From Hirudo medicinalis (taxonomy: Eukaryota; Annelida; Clitellata; Hirudinida; Hirudinidae), in contig MPNW01000032.1 of assembly GCA_011800805.1 (NCBI GenBank), positions 67,076 to 131,075 of the forward strand: a stretch of 64,000 nt of DNA. The letters are read 5' to 3'. The notes under the pieces were generated by a model that saw only the letters and a list, made by a program, of their open reading frames with translations, was not told the origin of the DNA and made no database searches. The translations under genes were made by a program, and so were the position numbers. Positions 53,362 through 64,000 of the stretch are shown in pieces (the first letter of the stretch is position 1; each line of letters opens with the position of its first letter).

Positions 53362-56300
53362 TTAATCCTTTGCAGCCCTAGTTAATATGGAATAGGTTTT
53401 ATAAAGGTTTGAGCTCACCGTCCTTGTTGCATCTTGCACTGTGTAATGGGCATTCAAAAGATCTTCACCAAGTAATTCTCCTGGATATGGACAGAGGGCA
53501 TCATCATTATCAAATTTCATTGGTTCTTCCAAACCATTATCATCTTCATCATTATCATCTTCTTTGTCTGAACCTATGTCATCTTCCTCAGATGCTAAAA
53601 CAAACATGCACAATAAATAAAAAGGTGAGCAGGCTAGCTCAATTGGTTGCGTTCACATATGCAGCAGTTAGGCGTTGTGTTCACAACTACTGCATTGCCA
53701 GAGAAAACCCTTGAATAGGTGCATTGTGCAAATAGTTGGGCAATTGTAGTGCCTTCACATCTGATTCATATACATAAGGCACTCAAAATATTGGGTAAAT
53801 AAAAATGTGAAATCAACATAAGTACAGGAAATTATTAAGAAAGACAATAATCTCAATTGTGGCGAGGAGCCAAATCTCGCCTTTAGTATAAAACAACTAT
53901 CGTCAGTAAAAATATTAATTACTTACAAGTCAGTCTTTGGATAACAAATTTAATATGGCTCTTCATTGTTTCATCTAGATAATTTGGAGACTCATTTAAC
54001 ACTTTCAAAATCCCCTACAAATGGGCATCATTATTATCTAAATAAATGTACTATAAATCAAATCAACATACCATTTTTAATGCTTCCTCCTTAATGCTCT
54101 TTATGGCAATAATTGAATAAAGAGTGCCAATAAGGCACGACGTGATCTTGAAAAAGCATTTGTTGATCAGTATAATGAAAGTTACATCGTTGTTACAATA
54201 GAATGTTACTTCTGGAGGGTAGTCAGACTGGAGCATGCCCGAGAGAAGTTCTAATATCTGAGCAGCAATGGGAACACATTTGTTTTTTCCTGGGTGAAAG
54301 CAAACAGCAGTGCATTAATGTGATTTAAGTGCCTCAATGTGCTGACCAAACCTGCACTTCTGAGACACAAATTTGTAAGCAATGTTATTCCCCATTCATT
54401 GAAAAAAGGGGATTCATAAGTCGCTTCCAATTCATTGACTAGCCAGGCTATCATGTTTCTTTCAATCATTAACATCTGTATGTTTCTTCTGTTAATGAGT
54501 CATGATTAATTTAAGTTTGCCAAAGCATTGTCAAAAGCTTGTTGAACCTTAAATTCAGTTTGTGAAGACATCCCAAAAGAACTTCCTTTGTTGATGGATC
54601 AATATTATCACATTGGATTGATTTTATCAAAATTTCTATCATGGATTCCTTCTTTACAATATAATTTCTCCCTGCCATTACAAAAACATCCATTAGACGA
54701 TACACGCTTTAGTTTTTGCAATTGTTAAAAAAAAAACTGAAACAAAAGACCAAATACATTAGATATTAAGCAGAGACACATCCTCATACGATGTTTATCA
54801 ACTGAAACAACATTTTGATCGCATTACAAAATAGTTTTTTACCTTCATAAAAAGATGCTATGGCTGTGATAAGTCGAATGAAAGACCTCTTAAGTAACTC
54901 ATCCCTGCCATTTAACATTCTTGTCAATGATTTCTGAATAAAAAATAACTATTTTAATCACAGATTTCTCATGTTAGAAACGTAGACCTACATTTTGGCT
55001 TTTGACGCATTCGAGGATATCATGGGACAAATATTCATGTAAAATTTTAATTCTTTCTTCTTGTGGAGATTCTGTTAATTTCTGAAATAAAGTTTTTCAT
55101 GCAAATATTAAATAAATATCAGATAAATGTCTCAAAACATCTAATTACCAATTGAAGTGCCTGAAATAACAAATATTTTTTTTTATCATCTCCAATACTT
55201 AAATCATGTTTGATTTTGTCATAGTCCAATATTTGCCTCCTTATTTTGACTTTGCTATTCAATTCCAAATTGCTGTCAACATTTCTAATGAAAATACAAA
55301 TTATTATAGTTATTACTGCTGTCATAAATAATTATAATGCTGTTATAAATAGTTAACCAACCTCTGTGAAGGGACACTAATGGATTCTCTCAAAGTCCGA
55401 GCAGCAGTACCAGCCTTGTCAGATCTGTGCTCATCAGCACCTGTTCACTGAAAAGCCTTTTTATCACTTGTTCAATTTGTTCCTGAGTTACCTTGAAGAG
55501 AATAACTTATTTAGTTTACACATTAATTTTCTTTTATTTTAATTTTTGCTGTAAATTTATCTTTGTAATGTTTAACAATAGTTTTTAAAAAGGCACATAG
55601 ATATAATGATTTTCAGTAACTCACAGGATTTCCTTGGGCTGTACTCTCAAGAAGTTCAACCAAATCAGCTGTTATTTGGATAAGCACATTGTAGTCTTTC
55701 TGTAGCATTTCAATTTGAAAAGTAAATAAATGACAAATAATGCTTTTTGAAACGTTGACAAACAAAATCTAACCACTATGAATGAGAACTGTGAACTCGA
55801 ATCAATATCATCACCACCTTTAATAGAAAGTCATGTTTTTACTAACCACTTGGAAAGCCAACAAATGTTTTAGCATTCAGTCAGAAAAACAAAAAATATT
55901 TAAAATTCACCATGGTTTCTTACTTTAAGTGAATGTTTCACTCATTATCAATATTATAAGTGAATAATTTAACAATTATTTAAGTGAATGTTTTACTCAT
56001 TATCAATATTATCAACAATATGTAGTACTGTAGACAAATAATTACTCACTTTTATTTAGATAGAAATTCTTTGGATGAATAATTTGAAAGAATTAAGGAA
56101 ACTTGAAATGTATGGATCTAACATATATGTGAAATAACATCTCAATAAATTATTCAAACTATATTATATATACATTTCACTATCTTCAAAGATACATAAA
56201 ATTCTAAAAGTTTTGGTTGAGCATGTGAACGATGAGAGTGCTTGCATAGGAATTCCTGCAGAGTGCCCCTTAAGTCATTAGTCCACTTGTCCTAAGATTA

Positions 56301-57204
56301 AGTTAAACATACAAATTTACATAGATATCTATTTAAAATTTTTCAGGCAATACATACAGCAAACAGATATTTGTAGGAAGTGTGTTGTTTGAGATTTGCC
56401 ATATAAGGAAGAGCACAAAGCAGAGCAAAATCTTGAGAATGACTAAGAATATGTCCATTGGATGACAAAAAACTTTTGAATCCCTCCATTTCTTTATAAG
56501 ATTCCTATAGGTAGACATTTTTAAATTAATGTTAAATTACAGAGACATCTAACAGGGATGTCATTTTGGGACAGGACCTCTGACTCCCATTGCCCCCTCC
56601 CCGAGTAGCTATACTCCTGATTTTTGGTGAGAAACAAAAAATAGGTCATCTCACCAGGTCGATCGAGGGATTGGTTCCCCTGGAAAAAACTAAAATGACG
56701 TCCCTGACATCCAATCTTAGAATTTTACTGACCTTATCATTTTTTATTGGAAATAGGGCAAAATATGCATGCAGAGAAAATTTTAACCGAATTACATTAA
56801 TGTCATCTTCAATTTTGGAAAAGTTATCATGCCACAGATTAAAAAATTCGCTGTAATTTCCATTATCAAAGCACTGAAGTAATCTTTTCTGAAAAATAAT
56901 TCTTTTGTCATTCTCAAAAATTGAGCTAACATTCAGATGAGGACAATATTAAGAACCTCAAAAGCTTTGGAATTTGGACTTTTAATCTTTTCTTGAAGTA
57001 ATGGAGTAGACCTTTCACGCAATTCTTCGTTAAAAATTGCAGCCGTTTTATGAAGCCCACAATGGATAAGATACTAGGTAAAGAAATAACAAGTTTTAGT
57101 ATCTTCCAGATAAATTTATAACACTTTTCCAATTTAACTTTCGGAAAATATTAAACCTCGTTAACTATCCAATTAAGTTCTTGTGCTTCGGGTTGTCTAT
57201 CCAT
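53362..57204 (-). CDS. ARMC9: LisH domain-containing protein ARMC9
   Basis: A basal-body/ciliary-tip protein of the Joubert-syndrome module. The N-terminal exon at 57204 reads MDRQPEAQELNWIVNE. Downstream exons give YLIHCGLHKTAAIFNEEL (LisH, about residues 17-45), FDNGNYSEFFNLWHDN, FKSFLSSNGHILSHSQDFALLCALPYMAN (as FKSFLSSNGH then FALLCALPYMAN), LDYDKIKHDLSIGDDKKKYLL near 55220, armadillo-type exons at 54880-54700 and 54470-54250 (ERNMIAWLVNELE, GITLLTNLCLRSAG), and an acidic exon at 53613-53420 (SEEDDIGSDKEDDNDEDDNG, then GELLGEDLLNAHYTV). That order matches ARMC9. The stop at 53362 is reached only by reading through a GT donor at 53418, so the true 3' end may be a further exon. The gene carries a SINE in an intron. 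The next gene is divergent, 1.1 kb away. Confidence 0.85.
53624..53812 (+). repeat. tRNA-derived SINE (family A, copy 3), in an ARMC9 intron
   Basis: The best-preserved copy. A box TAGCTCAATTGG at 53635-53646 and B box GTTCACAAC at 53679-53687 have tRNA-like spacing. The GTGCCTTCACATCTG...AAGGCACTCAAA tail and an AATAAAAATG end follow. It is antisense to ARMC9. The A box is close to the Pol III consensus TRGCNNARNNGG. Confidence 0.7.
56560..56695. repeat. dispersed repeat fragment in an ARMC9 intron
   Basis: TTTTTGGTGAGAAACAAAAAATAGGTCATCTCACCAG...GATCGAGGGATTGGTTC closely resembles 36110-36170 (TTTTGGTAAGAAGCGAACAAAAAGGTCATCTGATCAG...GATCGATTGGTTC), at the left edge of the RLE retroelement. 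It is less AT-rich than its surroundings. Probably a shared mobile-element end. Confidence 0.55.
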
Positions 57205-58338
57205 GGCTCTAGATAAAAATAAACCGAGCAAAGGTGACAGTAAACGTCGTCAGGCGTTAGCTTCTCTGGATACCAAAAGTAATATAAGTTTATGTACATG
57301 CTTGATATGAAATTATATTTATGATATGACTTTAGCCAGTAATAATTTATTCAAATTATTAATTTTTCGTCTTTTTTGAAAAGTGCTTTTATTAATTTTC
57401 TTTCATAAATGTTTTAGAGTTGCGTTTTTAAGTCTCACTAGCCTTGAATACAACTCACAATTTATTTTAAAATGAATTGCAATTGCTATCAAAAAAGTTT
57501 GAACACGTAAATAATATATACAGACTGGGTCAGACCGAATAAAAATAGAATCAAGTATAATACAAGCACAATTACAAATACCTGCTTTACAGCATTTGCT
57601 GCTAGGAATGATTATTAAACAGACCTCGATATTCATAACCACTACAAATAATCGTTAATTTTATGAAGTCATATTATGAGGTGACTGGCTACGTATATTT
57701 ACTATTCATATTTTTTTTGCATGATTTCATTTGCAAAATTATGGAATCAGTATAAAGCCAACTGAGCTTGCACATGAACTTCTAGTACCTGTACTTTTAT
57801 TAATACATTGGTCTTCGTATTTGATCTCGTGACTACTTATGTGTAGTAGAAAAGAGAATTGAAAATGTTAAGAGACATGGACAGGAACACCATTTGGTAC
57901 TATCTCGTTTCGAGAATACAATTAACAATTTTGAATTAGAAGTGTTTTGTTGCGCTTCCCAGTCATACTTTGTCAAATTTTTGAAGATTTTTTTTTTTAA
58001 TTCGTACAATCTCTAAATACATGGTTTCTATATGAGTCTTCATTGCTTTGAAAAAGATTGTATTACATAGACCATTTGAGTTTTAAGTTTCATAAGGTTA
58101 TAAATGAAGAGTAAAACTATAAACTTTATTAGCATAGGCCCTTGCCTAAGATTTTCAGTTGTTGGATCTTTTGACTTTAATAGTGTTATTCACCTTCATG
58201 CCGGGGGCCAGCACGAAGTGCAGGCATTTTAAGATTGTTTGCTGCGTCGTTCTGAAAGGAGGAGTGTGATATCGCAAACGTTTAGTTGCCAGACTGAAGC
58301 CTGAAGAATTACCAAGATTTTTCTTTATTGACTATACG
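57205..58338. promoter_or_regulatory. divergent promoter region ARMC9 / midkine-like, with an LTR-element scrap
   Basis: The interval carries both 5' regions. At 58217-58270 lies GAAGTGCAGGCATTTTAAG...TTCTGAAAGGAGGAGTGTGATATCG, almost identical to 63813-63874, where it abuts the LTR-like repeat. The midkine-like start codon follows about 70 bases later, so retroelement sequence forms part of its promoter or leader. No other feature. Confidence 0.55.
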
Positions 58339-59958
58339 ATGTCGAAATGGGTGTGGATTTTCACGGCTTTGTCCATGTTTTTGATTATGACAATTTCTGT
58401 AGGGGTTGAAGGCAAAAGACCTAGTGAGTGATTTGCTATTTTTTTCCAAATAGTATGCCATTTGCAGTAGAATGTCTTTTATGTGGAATTGGAGACTCCT
58501 TTATTTGCTTCTAGCCAGTTCACTTATGAATATGATAAGAATGACCTGTTTCTCCCTTGTTTAACTTTTTAAACATGCGTGTTATTTTTACAATAATATT
58601 TAAATATTGTGTTGAGGTACTTGTAAGTAGGACATAGTATAAACTTATTTATGACAAGCATTTCAATTCACTTTTAAGTTTTTTTGTTATTAAGATTGGA
58701 TGTTTGAGTAGTGTTGTGACCTTATTTGTTTATTGTTCAAATTAATGTTTTATCCTATAATTTTAAACTTTTCAATTTATCTGCATGATGTTCCTATTCT
58801 CAATAAAGCTTGAGTTTCCAATCTTTCTTGGCTAAGCTCAATAATATAATGATTTTATTAACTGCCCATTATTTGATTCAATGGTTTTGGCATTATAACG
58901 GTTTACATTATATTTCATTTATTTTTCAGAAAAAAATAAAAGCTTAAGAAATGATGAAGTAAATAAAGATTGCAGTAAATGGATTTATGGTGATTGTATA
59001 CCGAAAAATTCAACTCTGGGATGTGGGAAAGGGACAAGAGCTGCCACTCGAAATGGAACAGATTGTAAAACTACCAAGAAAACTACAAATTGCACTCTTA
59101 GATGCAGTGAGTTATTTGGATTATTTCCCATGCAGCTCAGAAGTGATTCATTGGGCTTGCAGTTCTACTGAGTGCCTTTGCTGCAGTTGGGGCTAGTGTG
59201 GATGCTCTCACACAAAGGTGCTTAGGTCCTTAGCTGCTTATCTGAGGAGATTATAATTTATGTGTGTAACAGGATGTGACTTTTAATTTGCATCTAACTG
59301 TAATCACTGAAGGATGAAAGTAGAAGTAACAGTAATATTCCTCTTAATAGGAAATATTCTCTCTAGAAACTAGAATAAAGAACAGAAATTATTTGTAATT
59401 AATTAAATAACTAATGCCTTTTATTTCAGATTATTCAGATCTATTCTACAAACTTATGCAATTGTGATTAATTGTTGCATATCCTACCTTTTTAGATGGA
59501 CATGGAAAGTGTACCTATGGAAAAATGGTATTCTCAGAATGTGATATGGCAACACAAACAGTTATTGGGACCAAAAGTTTAGTCAAAGGAGATGCCAATT
59601 GTAAGCAGACAATCAATGTTACAAAGAAGTGCAAGAAGAATAAGAAAAGTAAATTAAATTTATGTCCTTCGAGCATTCCCAATATAAAGGCATGATGAGG
59701 AGAATTGTGAATGTTTAAAAGATGAGATGCTTTGAATAATGATACTTGACCTGGAGGTTTTTTTAAATAATTTGTGTAATAATTTCTTGAAGTAATAGCT
59801 TGCAAGCTGTTTAATTATCAACTTGATTTGTTAATTTGGTTTCCAAATGACATTTTTAAGATGATAAGAAGAACAAAAAAGGGAAGCATCATCTTGTGAC
59901 AAAGCCTGACAGACATGCAAAGAAATTGAAGAGTAAACAGGGGACAAAGGGAGAATAA
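58339..59958 (+). CDS. pleiotrophin/midkine-family secreted heparin-binding factor
   Basis: A secreted growth factor of the midkine/pleiotrophin (fly miple) family. Four exons, 58339-58423, 58930-59106, 59496-59648 and 59861-59958, join to 513 nt, 170 residues. Residues 1 to about 25 (MSKWVWIFTALSMFLIMTIS) form a signal peptide. Exon 2 has six cysteines in the N-terminal domain pattern (DCSKWIYGDCIP, GCGKGTR, DCK, NCTLRC). Exon 3 has four (GKCTYGKMVFSECD, ANCKQTINVTKKC), giving the ten of the family. The tail is very rich in Lys (KKNKKGKHH...KKLKSKQGTKGE), as expected for heparin binding. Usual Trp residues are partly replaced (Y and F), so it is a divergent member. Confidence 0.85.
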
Positions 59959-61439
59959 TTTTGTCAATGCTTTGACAGAATCCTTTTAAAACTTTCAAAC
60001 TGACTTAGTAATAACCATGTTCAGTTACTAAAAGCATTCAATGACAGTAGTTGTATGTCTTACATTACATGTAGTGTTGCCTGTTCCCAGCTCGACTAGT
60101 AGTAATTACAATTTAAGGTAACAAATTTCCAAGCATGTTGTTTTTTTCAGTAGATTTGATAGCTTTTTTAAACATTTAGTCTGTGACAGTTTTGATGATT
60201 TATGTATGAACTCTTTCAGATATTATTTTATGTTTGTGGCTTGAGATGCTTGCAGTTATATGTATAGCTAAGTTTGGGGTAATGTTTGATTATGGGACCA
60301 GCGTTTTCTCAGTGTCTGATTTACATAATTCGGTGTTTATTCTGTTGTCTGAGATGCTAGGCTGCAGGCATCTGGTAACTCAATGCAGAGGCATATTTGG
60401 GTCATAAGCAAAATTTCCTCTGTTAACCTAGCAGGTTGGATGTGGGACGTGTGGCCCGTAAGCGTGCGCGCTGAAGATGTTAAAAGCTCGCTATTAAGCG
60501 CGCAGCTGGTAGGGAGTGTCGTTCCGAACCGAGATTCCAGATCTGGATCGTTCAGCCCCTAGAGTGCTCCCATTTTCGCCGAGACCAACTCACCTTTTCC
60601 GACTTAATGTCATGACTAAGTCTTAAGCTGCGATCCTTTATCTAACCATTCCCAAGCAGTTGGCAGCTCTACGCCAAACCAAATTCTCAGACATCTTCTG
60701 TTACCCTCACTCCTTCCGATTCTCCCGCGGCTTTTTTCAGCTAGTGATAAATGCTGCTGAAGATCTGATAAGCCTGTATTTGCACGACGGTCTCTCGATG
60801 CTAGTGGCATTAAAAGGCAAGTCAGATAAATGTGATTGTGGGTTTCTTCACCATCCGGATTAATACGACTGCGGTAAAAACGTTACTCATGAGAACAATG
60901 CATTCCGAAAATCCGACGAATATAATTCATTCTAAACCGCATTGATTATCTTAACACTTCGGCGAAAGCAAATATGCATATCGCATAACGAGTCACAACA
61001 AATTACCTATAAAGCTCAAATTTTTGTTGTATTAAAAAATTAAATTGGAGTTGCAGAGGGGAAAGGAGAGACCAGGGGCAGATCTTTGGCGGGGGGGAGC
61101 ACAGCTACTAACACTTTCTTCCAAAGTCGTAAACTATTGAAAATATTTTTTGTCAATGTTAAAGCACGAGGCCTTAACTTGTGAGGTCGACGAGCGAAAG
61201 AATTCGTCGTCTAATCGCGGGGAAATTCTTGAAAGGTAAAGTGTTGCTCCTTCACTCATCTGAAAACTAGAATGCCCTTTTAAGATTCCCTTTTTATTAC
61301 ATTTTCCCATCAAAATATGTTAAGATTCATAATTGAGTCTTTCAACCTACGCTTGTCCCTGTGAAATAATACACAACATGACTTAATTGAAATTTTAAAA
61401 CCATTAATTTAAAAAAAATTAGCCATGATGTTGTTTCTT
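59959..61439. other. intergenic with a GC-richer island
   Basis: The first part is the midkine-like 3' UTR. From about 60430 to 60870 base composition shifts sharply (GTAAGCGTGCGCGCTGAAG, TATTAAGCGCGCAGC), with short open frames on both strands that I do not recognise. It is probably an old mobile element. 61060-61110 has a run GGCGGGGGGGAGC. No gene supported. Confidence 0.4.
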
Positions 61440-61725
61440 AATACTCCGCCTTTGAACTCCGACAGGGATCCTCAGAGTTTCAAACGTTTCGGCTCTGTTT
61501 CTCCTGACGTTTTCTGGAGCGGGCCGCATCCGGTGATCATCCGTCGGTTTTTATCTTCCGGACCCTTCCGTTATCGTCTACTATGAGAGGCTCTCTTCGT
61601 TATCCTTCTTACGCCAATTTTACTGCCTGGACTGAAGCGACTCTGAACGCTCTCATTGGCTTCTTTACGGAACCGCTTGGAAGCCGTCAAACTTCGACTG
61701 CGCGAAGCTCCTTGGCCTCTTCATT
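61440..61725 (-). mobile_element. 3' UTR of the RLE retrotransposon, inverted copy
   Basis: The reverse complement of this stretch matches 37490-37860: shared words include GATCCGGAAG, ATCACCGGATGCG and CCTGTCGGAG, with ACTCCGACAGGGATCC here. There is no coding part next to it in the same orientation; the coding fragment at 62220-62950 faces the other way, so two separate insertions or an inversion are needed. Confidence 0.65.
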
Positions 61726-61727
61726 AT

Positions 61728-61845
61728 AATATTAACAACGTTTTAATATTAGCGTCGTTATAAAATTAACAACGTTTTAATATTAGCGTCATTATAAAAT
61801 TAACAACATTCTAATATTAGCAACATTATAAATATTATAATTTAT
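61728..61845 (+). repeat. 34-bp tandem repeat, about three copies
   Basis: The unit AAAATTAACAACGTTTTAAT + ATTAGCGTCGTTAT (34 bp) is repeated about three times, with a few changes in the last copy (ACATTCTAATATTAGCAACATTAT). It lies between retroelement pieces. Confidence 0.85.
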
Positions 61846-62219
61846 AATCGCTTCGCGACCGCCTCAGTTACCTGTAGCGGCTACGACAGCTCTCGATGGT
61901 TTCTTCATAGCGGCTCTGACTGATGAGAATGTGTTGCATGCGAAATGGCATGGCCTTCAGAAAACTTCTAGACCAAAGGACTATATCACCCGCACACACG
62001 GACATCTTAATTCTCACCCTCTCGAGAAGCTTGCAATGATTAGAAGTGAGGGGAATAGGTCGATAATGAGTGGGTCTTCGATGTGGCGGAACAGCGAATC
62101 CCCACAGTATCCGAAGAACCGGTGAAAAGTATCGGAAGGGTTTTCGACGAATCTCTCACCGACAAGAGTATGAGGGGCGCCATTCTCCAACAAACCATCG
62201 AGGGGCTGCAAGCGATCGA

Positions 62220-62950
62220 GGCGGCGTCGCTGCAAGGGCTTTCAAAGTGTGGTTGTTCCAGTTCGTGCTCCTTCCAAGACTACTCTGGCCGTTAACCATC
62301 TATGAAATTGGTTTGTCAGTGGTTGAGAAACTGGAGAGGAAAGAAGAAGAAGTGAGAGGTCCTACCCAGACGGGCCGTCATGCAGTTGGATGGAACCACC
62401 TGCCAAAATGGTTATGATTAACCAGGAAAGAAGGCGAAAAGTGGAACAAGACCGAGTCGCGAGGGCGGTTCAGCAATCACAGCAGGGTAAGTGGACAACG
62501 TGGGAAGACGATAATGCAAAGATCCCTTACCTGGAGCGATATGTGGAGGATGTCCCCGCTCNGAGTCGCGAGGGCGGTTCAGCAATCACAGCAGGGTAAG
62601 TGGACAACGTGGGAAGACGATAATGCAAAGATCCCTTACCTGGAGCGATATGTGGAGGATGTCCCCGCTCCGACTTGCCTTTGGTCAATTTACGACCAGT
62701 TGCCCTCCAGGGACAATTTGCAGAAGTGGGGTTTGGTGGAAGACACCAAATGCGGGCTCTGTGGCGGAACCGAGACACTGCATGACGTGCTCAGCAATTG
62801 CACGTATGCCCTTACCAACGATCGGTACACATGGCGACATAACGAGGTCCTTCGAGAAATGTGTGAGGGCGCAAAAGCAGCAGTCTCCAAAGCAAACTCG
62901 CGCACGATCGCAAAGCGATCGAATCTACCCGAACGAGGATTGAGGCTTTG
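62220..62950 (+). mobile_element. second RLE retrotransposon coding fragment
   Basis: Same family as 36155-37860: GRHAVGWNHLPK, QSQQGKWTTWEDDNAKIPYL, YDQLPSRDNLQKWGLVED and CGLCGGTETLHDVLSNC (zinc finger, CxxC...HxxxxC). It is frame-shifted, lacks the endonuclease domain and contains a 108-bp exact duplication around an N at 62562. Dead copy. Confidence 0.8.
62454..62670 (+). repeat. exact 108-bp duplication flanking a single N
   Basis: 62454-62561 and 62563-62670 are identical (GAGTCGCGAGGGCGG...TGTCCCCGCTC), separated only by N at 62562. This is the mark of a mis-joined assembly gap and not of biology. Confidence 0.95.
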
Positions 62951-62975
62951 AAAATAGTTCCTTTGGTACGTATGA

Positions 62976-63690
62976 CTATTTGCTTTGCTGTCTAGGCTGT
63001 TGGGCCTTGGTGTTCCTTATGTGGTCTGTAAATCGTGATAAGTAGCTCAAAACATCGAATGTTGAATTGCTGCTACATGATGAGGAAAATATTCCAGGAA
63101 GTCTCAGAGTGGTTCTTCTGACTTCTTCTGGCGAGCATTGGAGATCTTCCTTGACTGTTGCGCGGATTTCAAACATAACCAAGGGCCTAAGTGCTGATTG
63201 AATGGTATTCCTTTGGCGGAAGGGTTTAGGTGACATCTAACATTCGCCTAAACGAATGCATAATAACTGGTTTGAAGATGTGTGAACAAAATTGACTATC
63301 ACGGTCTTTCGCTATGGTTTCGGGTAAACCAAAATTGGCGATCCGGGCGAGCACAAAATTCATGATTGTTTCAGTCGAGGTGTTGTTGAGAGGAAGACAT
63401 ACTGGCCATCTCGTGAAACGACCAACTCATGTTAAAACATACGTGCATTCATCAGATGGAGGAAGTGGCCCCACCAGATCCATGTGAATGCGTTGGAACC
63501 GATAGCTCGGGAGAAGGAAACATATCGGGGCTGTCGAGGAATATCTGTGAATCTTGCTCTTCTTACAGGAAATACATTCTTCTCACGATGCTCTAATATG
63601 TCTGTCCATATGAGGTCATACATCATGTCGCTCGTGCTCCAGGGCAGGGGCTGATCTAGAATACGTTGGCGGAGGAGGGGGTTCACTTTA
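62976..63690 (-). mobile_element. Gypsy-type integrase remnant
   Basis: Minus-strand frames give CISCKKSKIHR (integrase zinc region), then FQRIHMDLVGPLPPSDECTYVLT (first catalytic Asp in MDLVGP) and FTRWPVCLPL, then FVLARIANFGLPETIAKDRDSQF (second Asp in DRDSQF). This is the rve core of a Ty3/Gypsy element. Frame breaks occur throughout and the rest of pol is absent. The LTR-like repeat to its right is only about 180 bp away, too close for a complete element in this orientation. Confidence 0.75.
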
Positions 63691-63812
63691 AACCCCTAAA
63701 CCGCTTGTTGATGCAACTTAGTTGACGAAGACAACTTGGCCAGCGGATATGTATTTTAGCCATTTTGTTTATTGATTTTTCACAAGATTCTAATTATCTG
63801 TAAAATTTAAAT

Positions 63813-64000
63813 GCGAAGTGCAGGCATTTTAAGATTGTTTGCTGCGTCGTTCTGAAAGGAGGAGTGTTATATCGTGTAGGATCGCACATCCATCATAATC
63901 ACGTGCTGATCCTAGCCCTATCAGCGATGACTTACCAGGCGCGCATCCTTTGTTTGTGGACATCCTCCTTTGTCCTGACTGGCTATTTAAGAAGCTAAGT
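63813..64000. mobile_element. LTR-like repeat copy at the right edge with adjacent purine tract
   Basis: From 63875, TGTAGGATCGCACATCC...CAGGCGCGCATCC repeats the left end of the 9914-10473 unit. Just before it, TCTGAAAGGAGGAGTG looks like a polypurine tract, so an LTR reading to the right would start near 63865-63875. GGCTATTTAAGAAG near 63985 may be its TATA-like box. The unit runs off the window. Confidence 0.6.

Noticed and set aside
60430..60870. GC-richer island as a CpG island promoter or gene
   Set aside because: No recognisable coding text and no neighbour gene starts here; more likely a mobile-element remnant with foreign composition.

Overview
This window is nuclear DNA of an AT-rich invertebrate animal. 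The genes are split by many short GT-AG introns (mostly about 60 to 400 bp), they are all recognisable metazoan orthologues, and the spaces between them are full of degraded transposons. Motile-cilium genes (RSPH1, ARMC9, a KIF27/KIF7-type kinesin) point to an animal with ciliated cells. I cannot name the phylum from the sequence alone.

Layout. 0-4 kb: motor-domain exons of a KIF21-type kinesin (minus, running off the left edge). 4-7 kb: a tRNA-derived SINE, a 67-bp tandem duplication and a Penelope-like GIY-YIG remnant. 7.2-8.1 kb: ribosomal protein RPL13A. 8.4-10.6 kb: a dead Tc1 transposase and a hAT transposase split by a 560-bp LTR-like insertion. 11.3-13 kb: NDUFA7. 13.9-19.4 kb: KIF27/KIF7-like kinesin (minus), divergent from MCM3 (19.8-24.2 kb, plus, 21 exons). 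26.6-33.0 kb: a 20-exon SENP6/7-type SUMO protease, convergent with a probable HAUS2 gene (33.2-34.1 kb, minus). 34.6-37.9 kb: LINE wreckage, including a retroelement with a restriction-like endonuclease that carries a SINE with a clean target-site duplication. 38.1-39.6 kb: ANKRD49. 40-42.7 kb: a CR1/L2-type reverse transcriptase remnant and an internally deleted Gypsy-like element that holds a solo LTR. 43.7-45.9 kb: RSPH1. 47.6-50.3 kb: a DLGAP/GKAP-family gene. 52-53 kb: LINE and hAT scraps. 53.4-57.2 kb: ARMC9 (minus). 58.3-60.0 kb: a pleiotrophin/midkine-family secreted factor. 60-64 kb: more retroelement pieces, a Gypsy integrase and a second copy of the LTR-like repeat at the right edge.

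The genes are not an operon and do not form one pathway. Several fall into two themes, cell division/replication (MCM3, HAUS2-like, DLGAP/HURP-like, kinesin-4s, SUMO protease) and cilia (KIF27-like, RSPH1, ARMC9), but this may be chance. I found no convincing undescribed biological system. The most informative structures are the nested mobile elements with readable insertion footprints. Exon joins were deduced by eye from splice motifs and reading frame; for RPL13A, NDUFA7, MCM3, ANKRD49, HAUS2-like and the midkine gene the total coding length is an exact multiple of three and close to the length of the known family.
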